Shown here piece by piece: positions 24,361 to 33,235 of a DNA stretch of 57,641 bases. Location: assembly GCA_023428085.1 (NCBI GenBank), contig JAEYZK010000106.1, positions 1-57,641 on the forward strand, given 5' to 3'. The stretch comes from Pseudomonadota bacterium. GTDB taxonomy: Bacteria > Myxococcota > Myxococcia > Myxococcales > Anaeromyxobacteraceae. A model generated the notes under the pieces. That model worked only from the letters and a program-made list of their open reading frames with translations, was not told where the DNA came from and did no database searches. Each line of letters begins with the position of its first letter. Position 1 is the first letter of the stretch. A program made the translations under genes and the position numbers.

Positions 24361-27300
24361 TCACCCGAGGTGGACGCGGACGACGACGAGCTCGCCAGCG
24401 CCGCCGCTCCGCGTCGTCCCGGCCACGATCACCCGGCCGTCCTCCTGCACCGCGAGGCCGCTCGCGCCGTCCAGCTCGCCGCCGAGATCGACGAGGAGCA
24501 CGCCGGCGTCGCCGAACGCCGCGTCGAGCCTGCCGTCGGGCAGGCAGCAGGCGAGGGCGAGCTGGTCGCGCCCGGTCTCGACGTCGGTGGCGTGGCCCGC
24601 GGCCAGGAGCCTGCCGTCGGGCAGGGGCGCGAGCGCGGCGGCGGCCCCGTGGAGCCGGCGCACCAGCACGATCCCGCCGCTGCCGAACCCTCGGTCGAGC
24701 TGGCCCGCCGCGTCGAGGCGCGCGAGGAGGAAGTGCCTCCAGGCGCCCTCCGGATCGGCGGCGACGCCGGCGAGGACGATCCTGCCGTCCGGCTGCAGCG
24801 CCACCGCGTGCGCGAGGTCGTTCGTCCGCTCGACGTCCACGAGGGCGCGGCCCGCCGTCCCGAACGACGGGTCGAGGCTGCCGTCCGGGAGGAGCCGCGC
24901 GACGGCGAGGTCCCAGCCGAACTCCTTCGCCGGGTGGCGCGCGAACCCCGCGACGACGAGCGCCCCATCCTGCTGGAGGCGCACCGCCCGCGCGCGGGCG
25001 AGGTCGCCCTGGAACGCCGCGGTGACGATCCCGCCGGCGCCGAAGGTCTCGTCGAGCCGCCCGTCCGGGCGGTGGCGCGTCAGCAGGAAGCGCTCCTTCC
25101 GCAGCCCCGGCCCCGAGGAAGCGTCGGCCGCGTAGCCCGCCGTGACGATCGTCCCGTCGGCCTGGATCGCGACGGCGTGCGCGACGGCGTCGCCCCCTGC
25201 GCCCGCGCCCGCGGTGACGAGGCCACCGCCGAAGCTCCCGTCCACGCGGCCGTCCGGGTGGAGCCGGACCAGCGCCGCGCGGCGAACTTCGCCGTCGAGG
25301 AGGGATCCCGCCACGACGATCGCACCGTCCGCCTGGAGGGCGACGGCGTGGGCCTCGCCGCTCGCGCCCTTGATCTCCACCACCTTGCGCCCCGCCGCGC
25401 CGAAGCGCGCGTCGAGGGCGCCGTCGCGCTCGAGCCGCGCCGCCGCGAGCTCGGTGGCGCCGGCCTCGGGGTCGCCCACCCGCCCGACCACGACGATGCG
25501 GCCGTCGGGCTGGAGCGCGACCGCGCGGCCCTCGGCGGGATCGGCGGCGAACGAGCAGAAGACGGCGCCTCCGGCTCCGAACGACGCGTCCAGCCAGCGA
25601 CGGGGTGGGGCCTCGGGCGCGGCGGGGCCGTCGGTGGAAGGCCCGGCCGCCGCCGGAGCAGGCGCCGGCGCGCCGGAGGAAGCGTCGCGGAGGAGGCCCG
25701 CGAGCAGGAGGCCTCGGGCGCTCGTCCCCGCCGCGACGATCCGGTCTCCAGCGAGCGCGACCGACAGGAGCTCGTCCACGCCGTCGGAGACGTCGGTGAT
25801 CGCCACACCGCCTGCGCCGAACTCCGGGTCGAGCCGGCCGCCGGGCAGGAACCGCGCCATCGCGATCGCGCGATCGACGTCGTAGGTGGGCATGCTCCCC
25901 ACCCACCCCGTCGAGACGCGGCGCTGCGTGAGGGCGCCGGCGAGGAGGATCGCGCCGTCCTCCTGCACCGCCAGCGCCGCGCCGAAGGACGCGGGCCGCT
26001 CCCGCACGTCGGCCGGGCGTTCGAAGAGGCCGGTCACCACCCCGCCGTCTCCGAACCTCGGATCGAGCCGGCCCGCGGCGTCGAGCCGGAGCAGCACGTA
26101 CTCGCGAGAGTCGAGGTACCCGGCGACGATGCAGGAGCCGTCGGCCTCGACGGCGAGGGCGCGCGGCTCGTTGCTGCCGGTGCCGAGCTCCAGGGCCGTC
26201 CGCCCCCCGTCGCCGAACCGCGGATCCGGCCGCCCGTCCGGCCCCACCCGCCAGACGACGAACCGCGTGCCCAGCCCCGCCGCCTCCCGGGAGAGCACCG
26301 TGAGCCGCCCGTCCCCGAGGCGCGCCAGCGCGATCCCCTCGCCGGCGCCTTCGCTCGGGAGCAGGGCGATCCCGCCCGCGCCGAGCGTGGGCGAGAGGTC
26401 GCCGTGGGCCGTGAGCCGCAGCACGCAGGCCTGCCCGTTGCCGGTCCGTGCGTCGCGGACGGAGCCGGTCACCACGATGCTCCCGTCCGGCTCGATCAGC
26501 ACGCCGCGCGCCGCGCTCGCCATCCCGGCGTCGAGCTGCAGGAAGCCTCCGCCCCCGAACGAAGCGTCGAGCGCTCCGTCCGGCGTGAAGCGCGCCGCGA
26601 ACAGATCGTCGAGACCGGTGTTGCGTTCGGGCGGCTGGCGCACGCTGCCGACGATCACGACGGCGCCGTCCGCCTGGAGCGCCACGCCGGAGGCTGCCCC
26701 GGCGAGCGGCGCGCCCGCGAGCTCGCCCCGGTCGATCCGGAGGCAACCGGTCCTCCCGAACGTCGGGTCGAGGGCTCCATCCGAGCCGTAGCGGGCGACG
26801 AGCGCGGAGCGCGTCCCGCGGTCGTTCGCGCAGCGACCCGCGACGACGAGGGCGCCGCCCGCCCCGACCGCGAGGGCGCTCGCCTCTCCCTCGGGCACGC
26901 CGCTGACGACGACCCCGCGGCGGCCGAACCGCGGGTCGAGCCCGCCCGCGGGGACCGCGTCCCCGTCCCCCTCGGCGAACACGGTCGTGCGGACCGACGG
27001 CGGGGTGGCGGGGATGACGTTCAGGGCGACGATCCGCGGCGGGGGCAGCGCGCGCCAGACCCCCGCGGCGAAGGCGCCCGGCGGGAGAGGCGCGGCGGCG
27101 CCGCCTGCGGCCGTGGAGGCCAGGAGCTGGGCGGCGATCCGGTCGTGCCTCGCCGCGAGCTCGGGGCCGAGCATGTTCCCGACGAGCTCGTGCGCCTGCA
27201 CGAGCTGCGGCGCCAGGGGCTCCGGATCGTCCCGGCTGGCGAGCGAGACGAGCTGCCAGACGAGGTGCGCGTTCGCGAGGAGCCCGATCACACCTGCCTC

Positions 27301-27591
27301 GCCGGGCAGGCCGGGCGTCGAGAGGAAGGCCTCCGCCGCGACGTCGACCAGGCGGGAGGCCCGCGCTCCGTCCACGGGGTCTCCCGCCGCCGCCTGGAGC
27401 GCCGCGAGCACGGGCGGCACGCCCTCGACGTACCCGCGGACCACCGCCGCGAGCTGGCGAGCGTCGCCGCCGGGAACGAGCCCGGCGAGCCGGGACCAGA
27501 GCGCGCCGGTCCGGTCCTCCTCGGTCGCCGCCTCGGCGACGCGCGCCCGGACCCGCTCCAGGCGCTGGAGGTCCGCCGCTCGGGTCGCCAT
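24361..27591 (-). CDS. Cytoplasmic delta-60 repeat protein, two predicted seven-bladed propellers
   Basis: A 1076-residue protein. Residues 1-180 are mostly alpha-helical with no recognised family. From about 200 onward there are 14 copies of the delta-60 motif L-D-x2-F-G-x-G/A-G, each followed by a VALQ-x-DGRIVVAG-type strand pair. The copies begin near residues 218, 274, 341, 399, 455, 509 and 587. An Ala/Pro/Gly linker at 637-665 follows, and then copies near 667, 727, 783, 847, 907, 965 and 1022. Seven plus seven with a linker points to two seven-bladed beta-propellers. Most delta-60 proteins I know of are secreted, but this one has no signal peptide. ATG 27591 follows GGAGGCG. It is the first gene of the cluster with the rod protein (16-base gap) and the ChaB-like protein. 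Function unknown. Confidence 0.88.
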   Translation of the reverse strand: MATRAADLQRLERVRARVAEAATEEDRTGALWSRLAGLVPGGDARQLAAVVRGYVEGVPPVLAALQAAAGDPVDGARASRLVDVAAEAFLSTPGLPGEAGVIGLLANAHLVWQLVSLASRDDPEPLAPQLVQAHELVGNMLGPELAARHDRIAAQLLASTAAGGAAAPLPPGAFAAGVWRALPPPRIVALNVIPATPPSVRTTVFAEGDGDAVPAGGLDPRFGRRGVVVSGVPEGEASALAVGAGGALVVAGRCANDRGTRSALVARYGSDGALDPTFGRTGCLRIDRGELAGAPLAGAASGVALQADGAVVIVGSVRQPPERNTGLDDLFAARFTPDGALDASFGGGGFLQLDAGMASAARGVLIEPDGSIVVTGSVRDARTGNGQACVLRLTAHGDLSPTLGAGGIALLPSEGAGEGIALARLGDGRLTVLSREAAGLGTRFVVWRVGPDGRPDPRFGDGGRTALELGTGSNEPRALAVEADGSCIVAGYLDSREYVLLRLDAAGRLDPRFGDGGVVTGLFERPADVRERPASFGAALAVQEDGAILLAGALTQRRVSTGWVGSMPTYDVDRAIAMARFLPGGRLDPEFGAGGVAITDVSDGVDELLSVALAGDRIVAAGTSARGLLLAGLLRDASSGAPAPAPAAAGPSTDGPAAPEAPPRRWLDASFGAGGAVFCSFAADPAEGRAVALQPDGRIVVVGRVGDPEAGATELAAARLERDGALDARFGAAGRKVVEIKGASGEAHAVALQADGAIVVAGSLLDGEVRRAALVRLHPDGRVDGSFGGGLVTAGAGAGGDAVAHAVAIQADGTIVTAGYAADASSGPGLRKERFLLTRHRPDGRLDETFGAGGIVTAAFQGDLARARAVRLQQDGALVVAGFARHPAKEFGWDLAVARLLPDGSLDPSFGTAGRALVDVERTNDLAHAVALQPDGRIVLAGVAADPEGAWRHFLLARLDAAGQLDRGFGSGGIVLVRRLHGAAAALAPLPDGRLLAAGHATDVETGRDQLALACCLPDGRLDAAFGDAGVLLVDLGGELDGASGLAVQEDGRVIVAGTTRSGGAGELVVVRVHLG

Positions 27592-27796
27592 GTTCGCCTC
27601 CGGTCGGGCGGCGCGCTGCGGTGCCGCGGCCGCGGATCACTCGAACCGTGAAGGCGTGTACGTAGGGCGCCGGGCCCTGCCGGGCGCTGCCCGCAGGGGG
27701 CTCCCGAGCGTCATCGGCGGTGGAGCGAACGTTTGCCTGCGCCGACGGCGCGGTTCGCGCGGTGCGTCGCGAGGCTGCGCGCGCCGCGCCCCGCGA

Positions 27797-28513
27797 TCAC
27801 CGCTGTGACCAGGCGTCGGGCCGGAGCATGGGGAGGGCGAAGGTCTGGTTCGGCTCCAGCGGGAGCCTCCCGGTGCGCGCCTCCGCAGCCGCGGGCCGGC
27901 GCTGCGGGAGGAAGGCGGCCCAGATCTCGGGCGGCACGGACTCTTCGCGCAGGGTCGTGAGATGGCGCTGCGCGAGCAGCGACCAGAGCGCCCGCTCCCG
28001 CGCCGCCCACTGGGCGAGATCGGTGCCCAGGAGGGCGCCGACGGTGGCGCCGGCGCCGACCCGGGCGAGCACCGCGAGCTCCAGGGGGCTGGCGCGGCCT
28101 CCGAACAGCGGCGGCGGCCCCAGGTAGACGGTCGTGGACAGCGGGAGCCGCACGGGCCAGCGCGGCGCGTCGCGGAGGCCGAGGAACCGGAGGAGCTCCG
28201 CGAACCACGTCGCGCCGTCGGCGTGGGCGATCGGGTCGTAGGAGATGCCGGCGCGGGAGCGCCCGCCGGCCACCGCCGCCCAGGCCACGTGCCCCGTGGC
28301 CACGAGCCGGCGCGCGATCCCCGCGTGGCCGAGCGCGAGCTGGACGCTCTCCCCCGGCTGCAGGGGGCGCGGGGTGAGGAGGCGGCAGCCCTGCGGGCCG
28401 ACGTCCTCGGTGACGGCGGTGAAGCGGCCTGCCGCGGTGACGACCTCGGCGTGGCAGGTTGCCTGCGCGCGGAGCGCGCGCCGCGGATCCTGGATGAACT
28501 CCCCTGGTCGCAT
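27797..28513 (-). CDS. PilZ-domain protein
   Basis: A 238-residue protein with an N-terminal PilZ domain (about 8-110). The R-x3-R motif is present in RRALRAQATCHAEV, but the second c-di-GMP motif D/N-x-S-x2-G reads DVGPQG, with Ser replaced by Gly. Binding of c-di-GMP is therefore uncertain. The C-terminal half (about 120-238) is hydrophobic-helical with no recognised fold. Start ATG 28513 lacks a strong ribosome site. The gene lies 181 bases downstream of the GAF histidine kinase and 205 bases upstream of the delta-60 gene on the same strand. It might therefore read into the three-gene cluster, though each gap is long enough for its own promoter. Confidence 0.75.
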   Translation of the reverse strand: MRPGEFIQDPRRALRAQATCHAEVVTAAGRFTAVTEDVGPQGCRLLTPRPLQPGESVQLALGHAGIARRLVATGHVAWAAVAGGRSRAGISYDPIAHADGATWFAELLRFLGLRDAPRWPVRLPLSTTVYLGPPPLFGGRASPLELAVLARVGAGATVGALLGTDLAQWAARERALWSLLAQRHLTTLREESVPPEIWAAFLPQRRPAAAEARTGRLPLEPNQTFALPMLRPDAWSQR

Positions 28514-28694
28514 GACGTGTGGCCTCGGTCCAGCGTTGCCCCGGAGCCGGAGAGTGCAGCGCGCGTGCCTGACGACCTCGACGGATCCACGCGGAGAAGG
28601 GCCGCGTTCGGCGCGCTCCGCGCCGGAGGCGGCGCGACACCGGGGTGAGCAGGGACCCGCAGCGGCAGCACGGTGCGCCGTCCGTCGCGCGCCC

Positions 28695-29921
28695 TCAGCC
28701 CTGCGCACGACGCGCTCGGCCGGGGTCGTCGCGGAGCGGGGCGACGTTGTCCATGGTGCACGGCAGCAGGACGACGAACCGCGAGCCTCCGCCCGGGCGG
28801 CTCTCCACGTCGATGGTGCCGCCGTGGGCCTCGACGTTCTGGCGCACGATCCACAGCCCGAGCCCGAAGCCGCCGAAGTTCCGGGCGGAGACGGCCCGCT
28901 CGTACTTTCCGAAGATCCGGTCGCGGTCCTCCGCCGGGATGCCTGGACCGCGATCCGCGACGGTGAGGCGCGCCCACGCTCCGTCCCGGGAGACCGCGAC
29001 CTCCACCGGCTCGCCGCTGCCGAACTTGAGGCCGTTCGAGACGAGGTTCTCGATGATCTGCCGGACCCGGGCGGCGTCCCAGCGCCCCTCGACTGGTTCG
29101 TCGACCTGGACGACGACGCGGGCCCCCGCGTCGAGCTCTGCGGCGGTGGTCGCCACGAGGCCGGCGAGCTCGCAGGGCGCGCGCTCGAGGCGCAGGTCGT
29201 CGGGGGTGCGCTGGACGTCGAGGAGCACGTCCACGAGCTTCGTGAGGCGCTCCGCGTGCCGCTCGGCCCGCCCGAGGCTCCGGCGCAGGAGCGCGACCTC
29301 CTCGTCGGGCGCGCGCGCGCGGGCTCGCGCGGCGCCGTGCAGGGTGAGGGTGAGCGCTGCGAGCGGGGTCCGGAGCTCGTGCGCCGCGACCGTGATGAAC
29401 TCCTCGCGCGCGGCGAGCGCGTCGCGAAGCTCGCGCACGAGCGCCTCGTTCGCGAGCGCCAGCCCCGCGAACCCGGCCAGGCACTCCAGGTGCCGGAGCT
29501 CGCGCGCGGTCGCGCGGTGTGTGCGCGCCCAGTACGCCCCGAGGGCCGCGACGGGCTCCTCGACGCCGATCGGCACCATGGCGAGGCTCTTCACGAACGT
29601 GGGGCGGTACGCGTCGTGGGGGATCCGCGGATCGGCGTAGATGTCCTCCACCGCGACCGTCTGCCGGTGGAGCATCGCCCAGCCGGAGATGCACGCGCCG
29701 ATCGGGAAGCGGCACCCTTTCCACAGCGGCCCGATCGCCTCCTCGTCCGCGTAGTGGACGAGGTCGCCTTCGCGCAGGACGAAGGTGACGCCGTCCGCCC
29801 CGGTGAGGTCCCGCGCCGCCCGGCGCGAGGTCTCCATCACCTGCGCCAGCGCGCGGGCGGCGGCGAGGTCGAGGGCTGCCGCGAGCAGCCGCTCGGTCGA
29901 GTCCAGATCGGCGTCGGTCAC
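28695..29921 (-). CDS. Soluble GAF-domain sensor histidine kinase
   Basis: A 408-residue cytoplasmic kinase without membrane segments. A GAF sensor domain covers about 20-158, followed by HisKA with the phospho-acceptor in VAAHELRTPLAAL (His181). A HATPase domain follows with N-box ENLVSNGLKF, G1 DRGPGIP and G2 GFGLGLWI. It is complete but has no response regulator beside it, so it is an orphan. I set the start at GTG 29921 because GAAGAGG precedes it at good spacing; a GTG 15 bases earlier has no ribosome site. It is divergent from otsA across 267 bases. The GAF ligand cannot be predicted. Confidence 0.88.
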   Translation of the reverse strand: MTDADLDSTERLLAAALDLAAARALAQVMETSRRAARDLTGADGVTFVLREGDLVHYADEEAIGPLWKGCRFPIGACISGWAMLHRQTVAVEDIYADPRIPHDAYRPTFVKSLAMVPIGVEEPVAALGAYWARTHRATARELRHLECLAGFAGLALANEALVRELRDALAAREEFITVAAHELRTPLAALTLTLHGAARARARAPDEEVALLRRSLGRAERHAERLTKLVDVLLDVQRTPDDLRLERAPCELAGLVATTAAELDAGARVVVQVDEPVEGRWDAARVRQIIENLVSNGLKFGSGEPVEVAVSRDGAWARLTVADRGPGIPAEDRDRIFGKYERAVSARNFGGFGLGLWIVRQNVEAHGGTIDVESRPGGGSRFVVLLPCTMDNVAPLRDDPGRARRAQG

Positions 29922-30105
29922 GCGGACCTCTTCCACGGTTGGAGCGGGCAGGATCCATCAGAACCAGGCGCGGCGACAAGCAGCACCCCGTGGTGGACCG
30001 CCCCGTCGGGTGCACGCACCTGCGCCGATGCCCGGGGCGCGCCGCGCCGGTGTGCGAGGCGCTCCGGCCGGGATCATGCAGTGCCGTCCTGCGCCCACGG
30101 AGAAT

Positions 30106-30129
30106 CGCGGCGGGGCACCACCCGCCGCG
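30106..30129 (+). promoter_or_regulatory. 9-bp inverted repeat upstream of otsA
   Basis: CGCGGCGGG and its exact complement separated by six bases, 60-83 bases before the otsA start. Together with the palindrome at 30145 it forms two successive hairpins in the leader or promoter region. Confidence 0.4.
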
Positions 30130-30144
30130 GCTGACCCTGGCGCT

Positions 30145-30164
30145 TTGCCAGGCCGCACTGGCAA
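30145..30164 (+). promoter_or_regulatory. Operator-like palindrome upstream of otsA
   Basis: TTGCCAG-N6-CTGGCAA, a perfect 7-bp inverted repeat 24 bases before the otsA ATG. Its lower GC content than the surroundings and its dyad spacing suit a dimeric regulator site; an RNA hairpin is the alternative. Confidence 0.45.
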
Positions 30165-30188
30165 GAAGCCACGACGCACGAGGTGACG

Positions 30189-32441
30189 ATGGTTCGCGTG
30201 CTCCTCCCCCTGCTCGCCGTCCTGGGCGCCCTCGCCTGGGGTGCGACGGCGCTCGTCAACGATACGACCCGGAGCTGGTTCATGCGCGATGTCTCGGCGC
30301 GGGCCCGGCTCGCGGCGAGCGGCGCGCGGGAGAGCCTGGTCGCCCACGTGAAGGCCAACGAGCGGCGCCGCTTCTCCGCCCTGCTCGACGAGCTCAGCCG
30401 CGACGATCGGGCCATGGCCGCGACGCTCTGCTCGCCGCAGATGCGGACGCTCGCGCGCACCGACACGCTCCCCGCCTCGTACGCGTGCGAGCAGATCGCG
30501 GAGCGCAGGCCCGGCGCGTTCGGGCCGGAGCAGGTGGAGCCGCTCGAGGTGTTCCAGGACCTCGGCGACGGGCTCGTGCACCTCTCGATCACCCCGCTCC
30601 GGGACGAGGAGCGGAGCGTCGCGAACCTCGTCGTCGTGCACGACCTGAGCTTCGTCGCGCGCCGCGAGGCCTCGATGCGCCGGTTCACGATGATCGTGTT
30701 CGTCGTCGTGTCCGTCCTCGCGTCGCTGGCGGCGCTGTTCATGCGGCGCCTGAGCTGGACGAGCTGGACGGAGGAGATGCGCCGGCTCATCTCGCTCGGC
30801 CGCCCGAGCGGGTGGACGCGGAGCCGCGTCGCGCCGCGCTTCACGCCGCTCCTCTCCGACATCCGCGACGCCCTCGCCGAGGCGTCGAGCGACCGGGGCG
30901 CCGGGGGCAAGTGGACGCCCGAGCGGCTCCAGCAGCTCCTGCGCGAGGCCCTGCACGGCGACAGCGTCATCGTGGTCGCGAACCGGGAGCCGTACGTGCA
31001 CCAGCGCGCGAAGGACGGCTCCATCTCGGTGCTGCGGCCTGCGAGCGGCCTCGTCACCGCGCTCGAGCCGGTGCTGCGGGCGTGCTCCGGCGTCTGGATC
31101 GCGCACGGGAGCGGCAGCGCGGATCGGGCGGTGGTGAACCGCAGGAACAACGTGCTCGTGCCGCCGGGCGAGGAGTCCTACGCGCTGCGCCGCGTGTGGC
31201 TGAGCGAGGAGGAGGAGCGCGGCTACTACTATGGCTTCTCGAACGAGGGGCTCTGGCCGCTCTGCCACCAGGTGTACACCCGGCCCGCGTTCCGGGCCGC
31301 GGACTGGCGCCAGTACGACGCCGTCAACGAGAAGTTCGCGGAGGCCGTCGGGGACGAGGCGGAGGGGGCGGATCCCATCGTCCTCATCCAGGACTACCAC
31401 TTCGCGCTCGCCCCCGCGCACGTGCGCCGGCGCCTCCCGCGGGCGACGGTGATCACCTTCTGGCACATCCCGTGGCCCCACGCGGAGCGGCTCGGGGTCT
31501 GCCCCTGGGCGCAGGAGCTCCTCGACGGGCTCCTCGGGTCGAGCATCGTCGGGTTCCACACGCAGCAGCATTGCAACAACTTCCTCGAGGGCGTCGATCG
31601 GTTCCTGGAGGCCCGCATCGATCGCGAGCGGATGTCGGTCGTGTACCGCGGGCACGAGTGCCTGGTCCGGCCCTACCCGATCTCGATCGAGTGGCCGAAC
31701 GGCGTGGCGCAGGCGGCGCCGCCGGTCGCCGAGTGCCGGCGCGCGGTCTTCGCCGAGCTCGGGCTCGCCCCCGACGCGCGGCTCGGGATCGGCGTGGACC
31801 GCCTCGACTACACCAAGGGGATCGAGGAGCGGCTGCTCGCGGTGGAGCGGGCGCTCGAGCGGTTCCCGCAGCTCCAGGGCAAGTTCACCTTCGCGCAGCT
31901 CGCCGCCCCGAGCCGCACGCTCATCCCGGAGTACCGCCACCTGAACGAGCAGGTCGAGGCCCTCGCGCACCGGATCAACGAGCGGTTCGCGCGCGGGACC
32001 TGGCGGCCGGTGGTGCTCCTCCGGGCGCACCACGACGCGGCGGCGGTGTTCCGGTACATGCGGGCCGCAGACCTGTGCTACGTGAGCTCGCTCCACGACG
32101 GGATGAACCTCGTCGCGAAGGAGTACGTCGCCGCCCGCGACGACGAGCGCGGCGTGCTCCTCCTCAGCCGGTTCACCGGCGCCGCGCGCGAGCTCGCCGA
32201 GGCGCTGCTCGTGAACCCGTACGACCTCGAGGAGGCGAGCGCCGCGCTGCTGACGGCGCTCGAGATGCCGGCCGCCGAGCAGGCGGAGCGGATGCGCGCG
32301 CTCCGCGCGCAGGTGAGCGAGTTCAACGTGTACCGGTGGGCGGGGCGGATGCTCTCCGAGGCGGGCAAGCTGCGCGCCCGCGATCGGCTGAGCAGCCGGC
32401 TCGCGCTGGGAATCCACGCCGTGGACGAGGTGAGCGCGTGA
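30189..32441 (+). CDS. otsA: Trehalose-6-phosphate synthase with membrane-anchored N-terminal sensor-like region
   Basis: Makes trehalose-6-phosphate from a nucleotide-glucose and glucose-6-phosphate. About 750 residues. An N-terminal membrane segment (about 3-22), a roughly 140-residue region and a second segment (about 165-185) resemble the periplasmic input part of a receptor. The GT20 catalytic domain starts near residue 258 with VIVVANREPY. It carries RPASGLVTAL, IQDYHFALAP (canonical HDYHL altered), ITFWHIPWPHAE, GVDRLDYTKGI and HDGMNLVAKEYVA, covering the usual substrate-binding residues. Typical OtsA is about 470 residues and soluble, so the extra N-terminus is notable. The start could be GTG 30183 or ATG 30189. 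Its stop overlaps otsB by 4 bases (GTGA). Trehalose protects against osmotic and drying stress. Confidence 0.93.
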   Translation: MVRVLLPLLAVLGALAWGATALVNDTTRSWFMRDVSARARLAASGARESLVAHVKANERRRFSALLDELSRDDRAMAATLCSPQMRTLARTDTLPASYACEQIAERRPGAFGPEQVEPLEVFQDLGDGLVHLSITPLRDEERSVANLVVVHDLSFVARREASMRRFTMIVFVVVSVLASLAALFMRRLSWTSWTEEMRRLISLGRPSGWTRSRVAPRFTPLLSDIRDALAEASSDRGAGGKWTPERLQQLLREALHGDSVIVVANREPYVHQRAKDGSISVLRPASGLVTALEPVLRACSGVWIAHGSGSADRAVVNRRNNVLVPPGEESYALRRVWLSEEEERGYYYGFSNEGLWPLCHQVYTRPAFRAADWRQYDAVNEKFAEAVGDEAEGADPIVLIQDYHFALAPAHVRRRLPRATVITFWHIPWPHAERLGVCPWAQELLDGLLGSSIVGFHTQQHCNNFLEGVDRFLEARIDRERMSVVYRGHECLVRPYPISIEWPNGVAQAAPPVAECRRAVFAELGLAPDARLGIGVDRLDYTKGIEERLLAVERALERFPQLQGKFTFAQLAAPSRTLIPEYRHLNEQVEALAHRINERFARGTWRPVVLLRAHHDAAAVFRYMRAADLCYVSSLHDGMNLVAKEYVAARDDERGVLLLSRFTGAARELAEALLVNPYDLEEASAALLTALEMPAAEQAERMRALRAQVSEFNVYRWAGRMLSEAGKLRARDRLSSRLALGIHAVDEVSA

Positions 32442-33235
32442 AGAGCATCCTGGATCCGACGTGGGAGGCGAGGCTGGACGAGCTGGCGCGGGAGGACGTG
32501 CTCCTCGCGTTCGACTTCGACGGCACCCTCGCGCCGATCGTGCCCGATCCAGCCGCGGCCTGCATGCGCGACGCCACCTGTGGGCTGCTCCGGGTGGCGG
32601 CGCTCCTCTATCCGACCGCGGTCGTCTCCGGCCGGTCGCGCGCGGACCTGGCCCCGCGGGTGGCCCGCGTGCCGCTCGTCGCGACCATCGGGAGCCACGG
32701 CGCCGAGGCCGGGTTCGGTCCGATCGACCTCGAGCTGCGCCGCCGGGTGGCGGCCTGGCGCGAGGCCGTCCGGGAGCCGGTCGAGGCGCTCCGCGGCGTC
32801 CGGGTGGAGGACAGCGGCTTCTCGCTCTCCGTGCACTACCGCCACGCGCCCTGCCGCGCCTCCGCGCGCCGGGCGATCACGGCCGCGCTCTCGGCGCTGC
32901 CGGACGTCCGCCTCGTGCCCGGCCGCGCGGTCGTGACCGCGGCGCCCGCGGAGGCGCCCGACAAGGGGAGGGCGCTCGAGGCGCTGCTGGCGCGGACCGG
33001 CCGGACCATGGCGGTGTTCGTCGGCGACGATCGCACCGACGAGGACGCGTTCCGGGCCCCGTCCGTCGCGCTCGGCGTCCGCGTGGGCAGGACGGCGCGG
33101 ACCGCGGCGCGGGCGTATCTCCCCGATCAGGCCGGGATCGACGAGCTCCTGAGACGCCTCATCCGGGCCCGGCGGAGGGCGCAGGGGCTCGCGGGCGATC
33201 TCGAGGGCCTCGAGCGCCTCCTCGCGGTACGGTGA
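32438..33235 (+). CDS. otsB: Trehalose-6-phosphate phosphatase
   Basis: A 265-residue HAD-superfamily phosphatase removing phosphate from trehalose-6-phosphate. Motif I FDFDGTLAPI has nucleophile Asp26 and acid/base Asp28. The VVSGRSRADL motif II region, a conserved GSHGAE cap sequence, and motif III/IV FVGDDRTDEDAF are present. The start is GTG 32438, overlapping the otsA stop, which ensures coupled translation of both trehalose enzymes. The next gene, a histidine kinase, begins 4 bases after its stop, so trehalose synthesis and a two-component system share a transcript. Confidence 0.94.
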   Translation: MKSILDPTWEARLDELAREDVLLAFDFDGTLAPIVPDPAAACMRDATCGLLRVAALLYPTAVVSGRSRADLAPRVARVPLVATIGSHGAEAGFGPIDLELRRRVAAWREAVREPVEALRGVRVEDSGFSLSVHYRHAPCRASARRAITAALSALPDVRLVPGRAVVTAAPAEAPDKGRALEALLARTGRTMAVFVGDDRTDEDAFRAPSVALGVRVGRTARTAARAYLPDQAGIDELLRRLIRARRRAQGLAGDLEGLERLLAVR

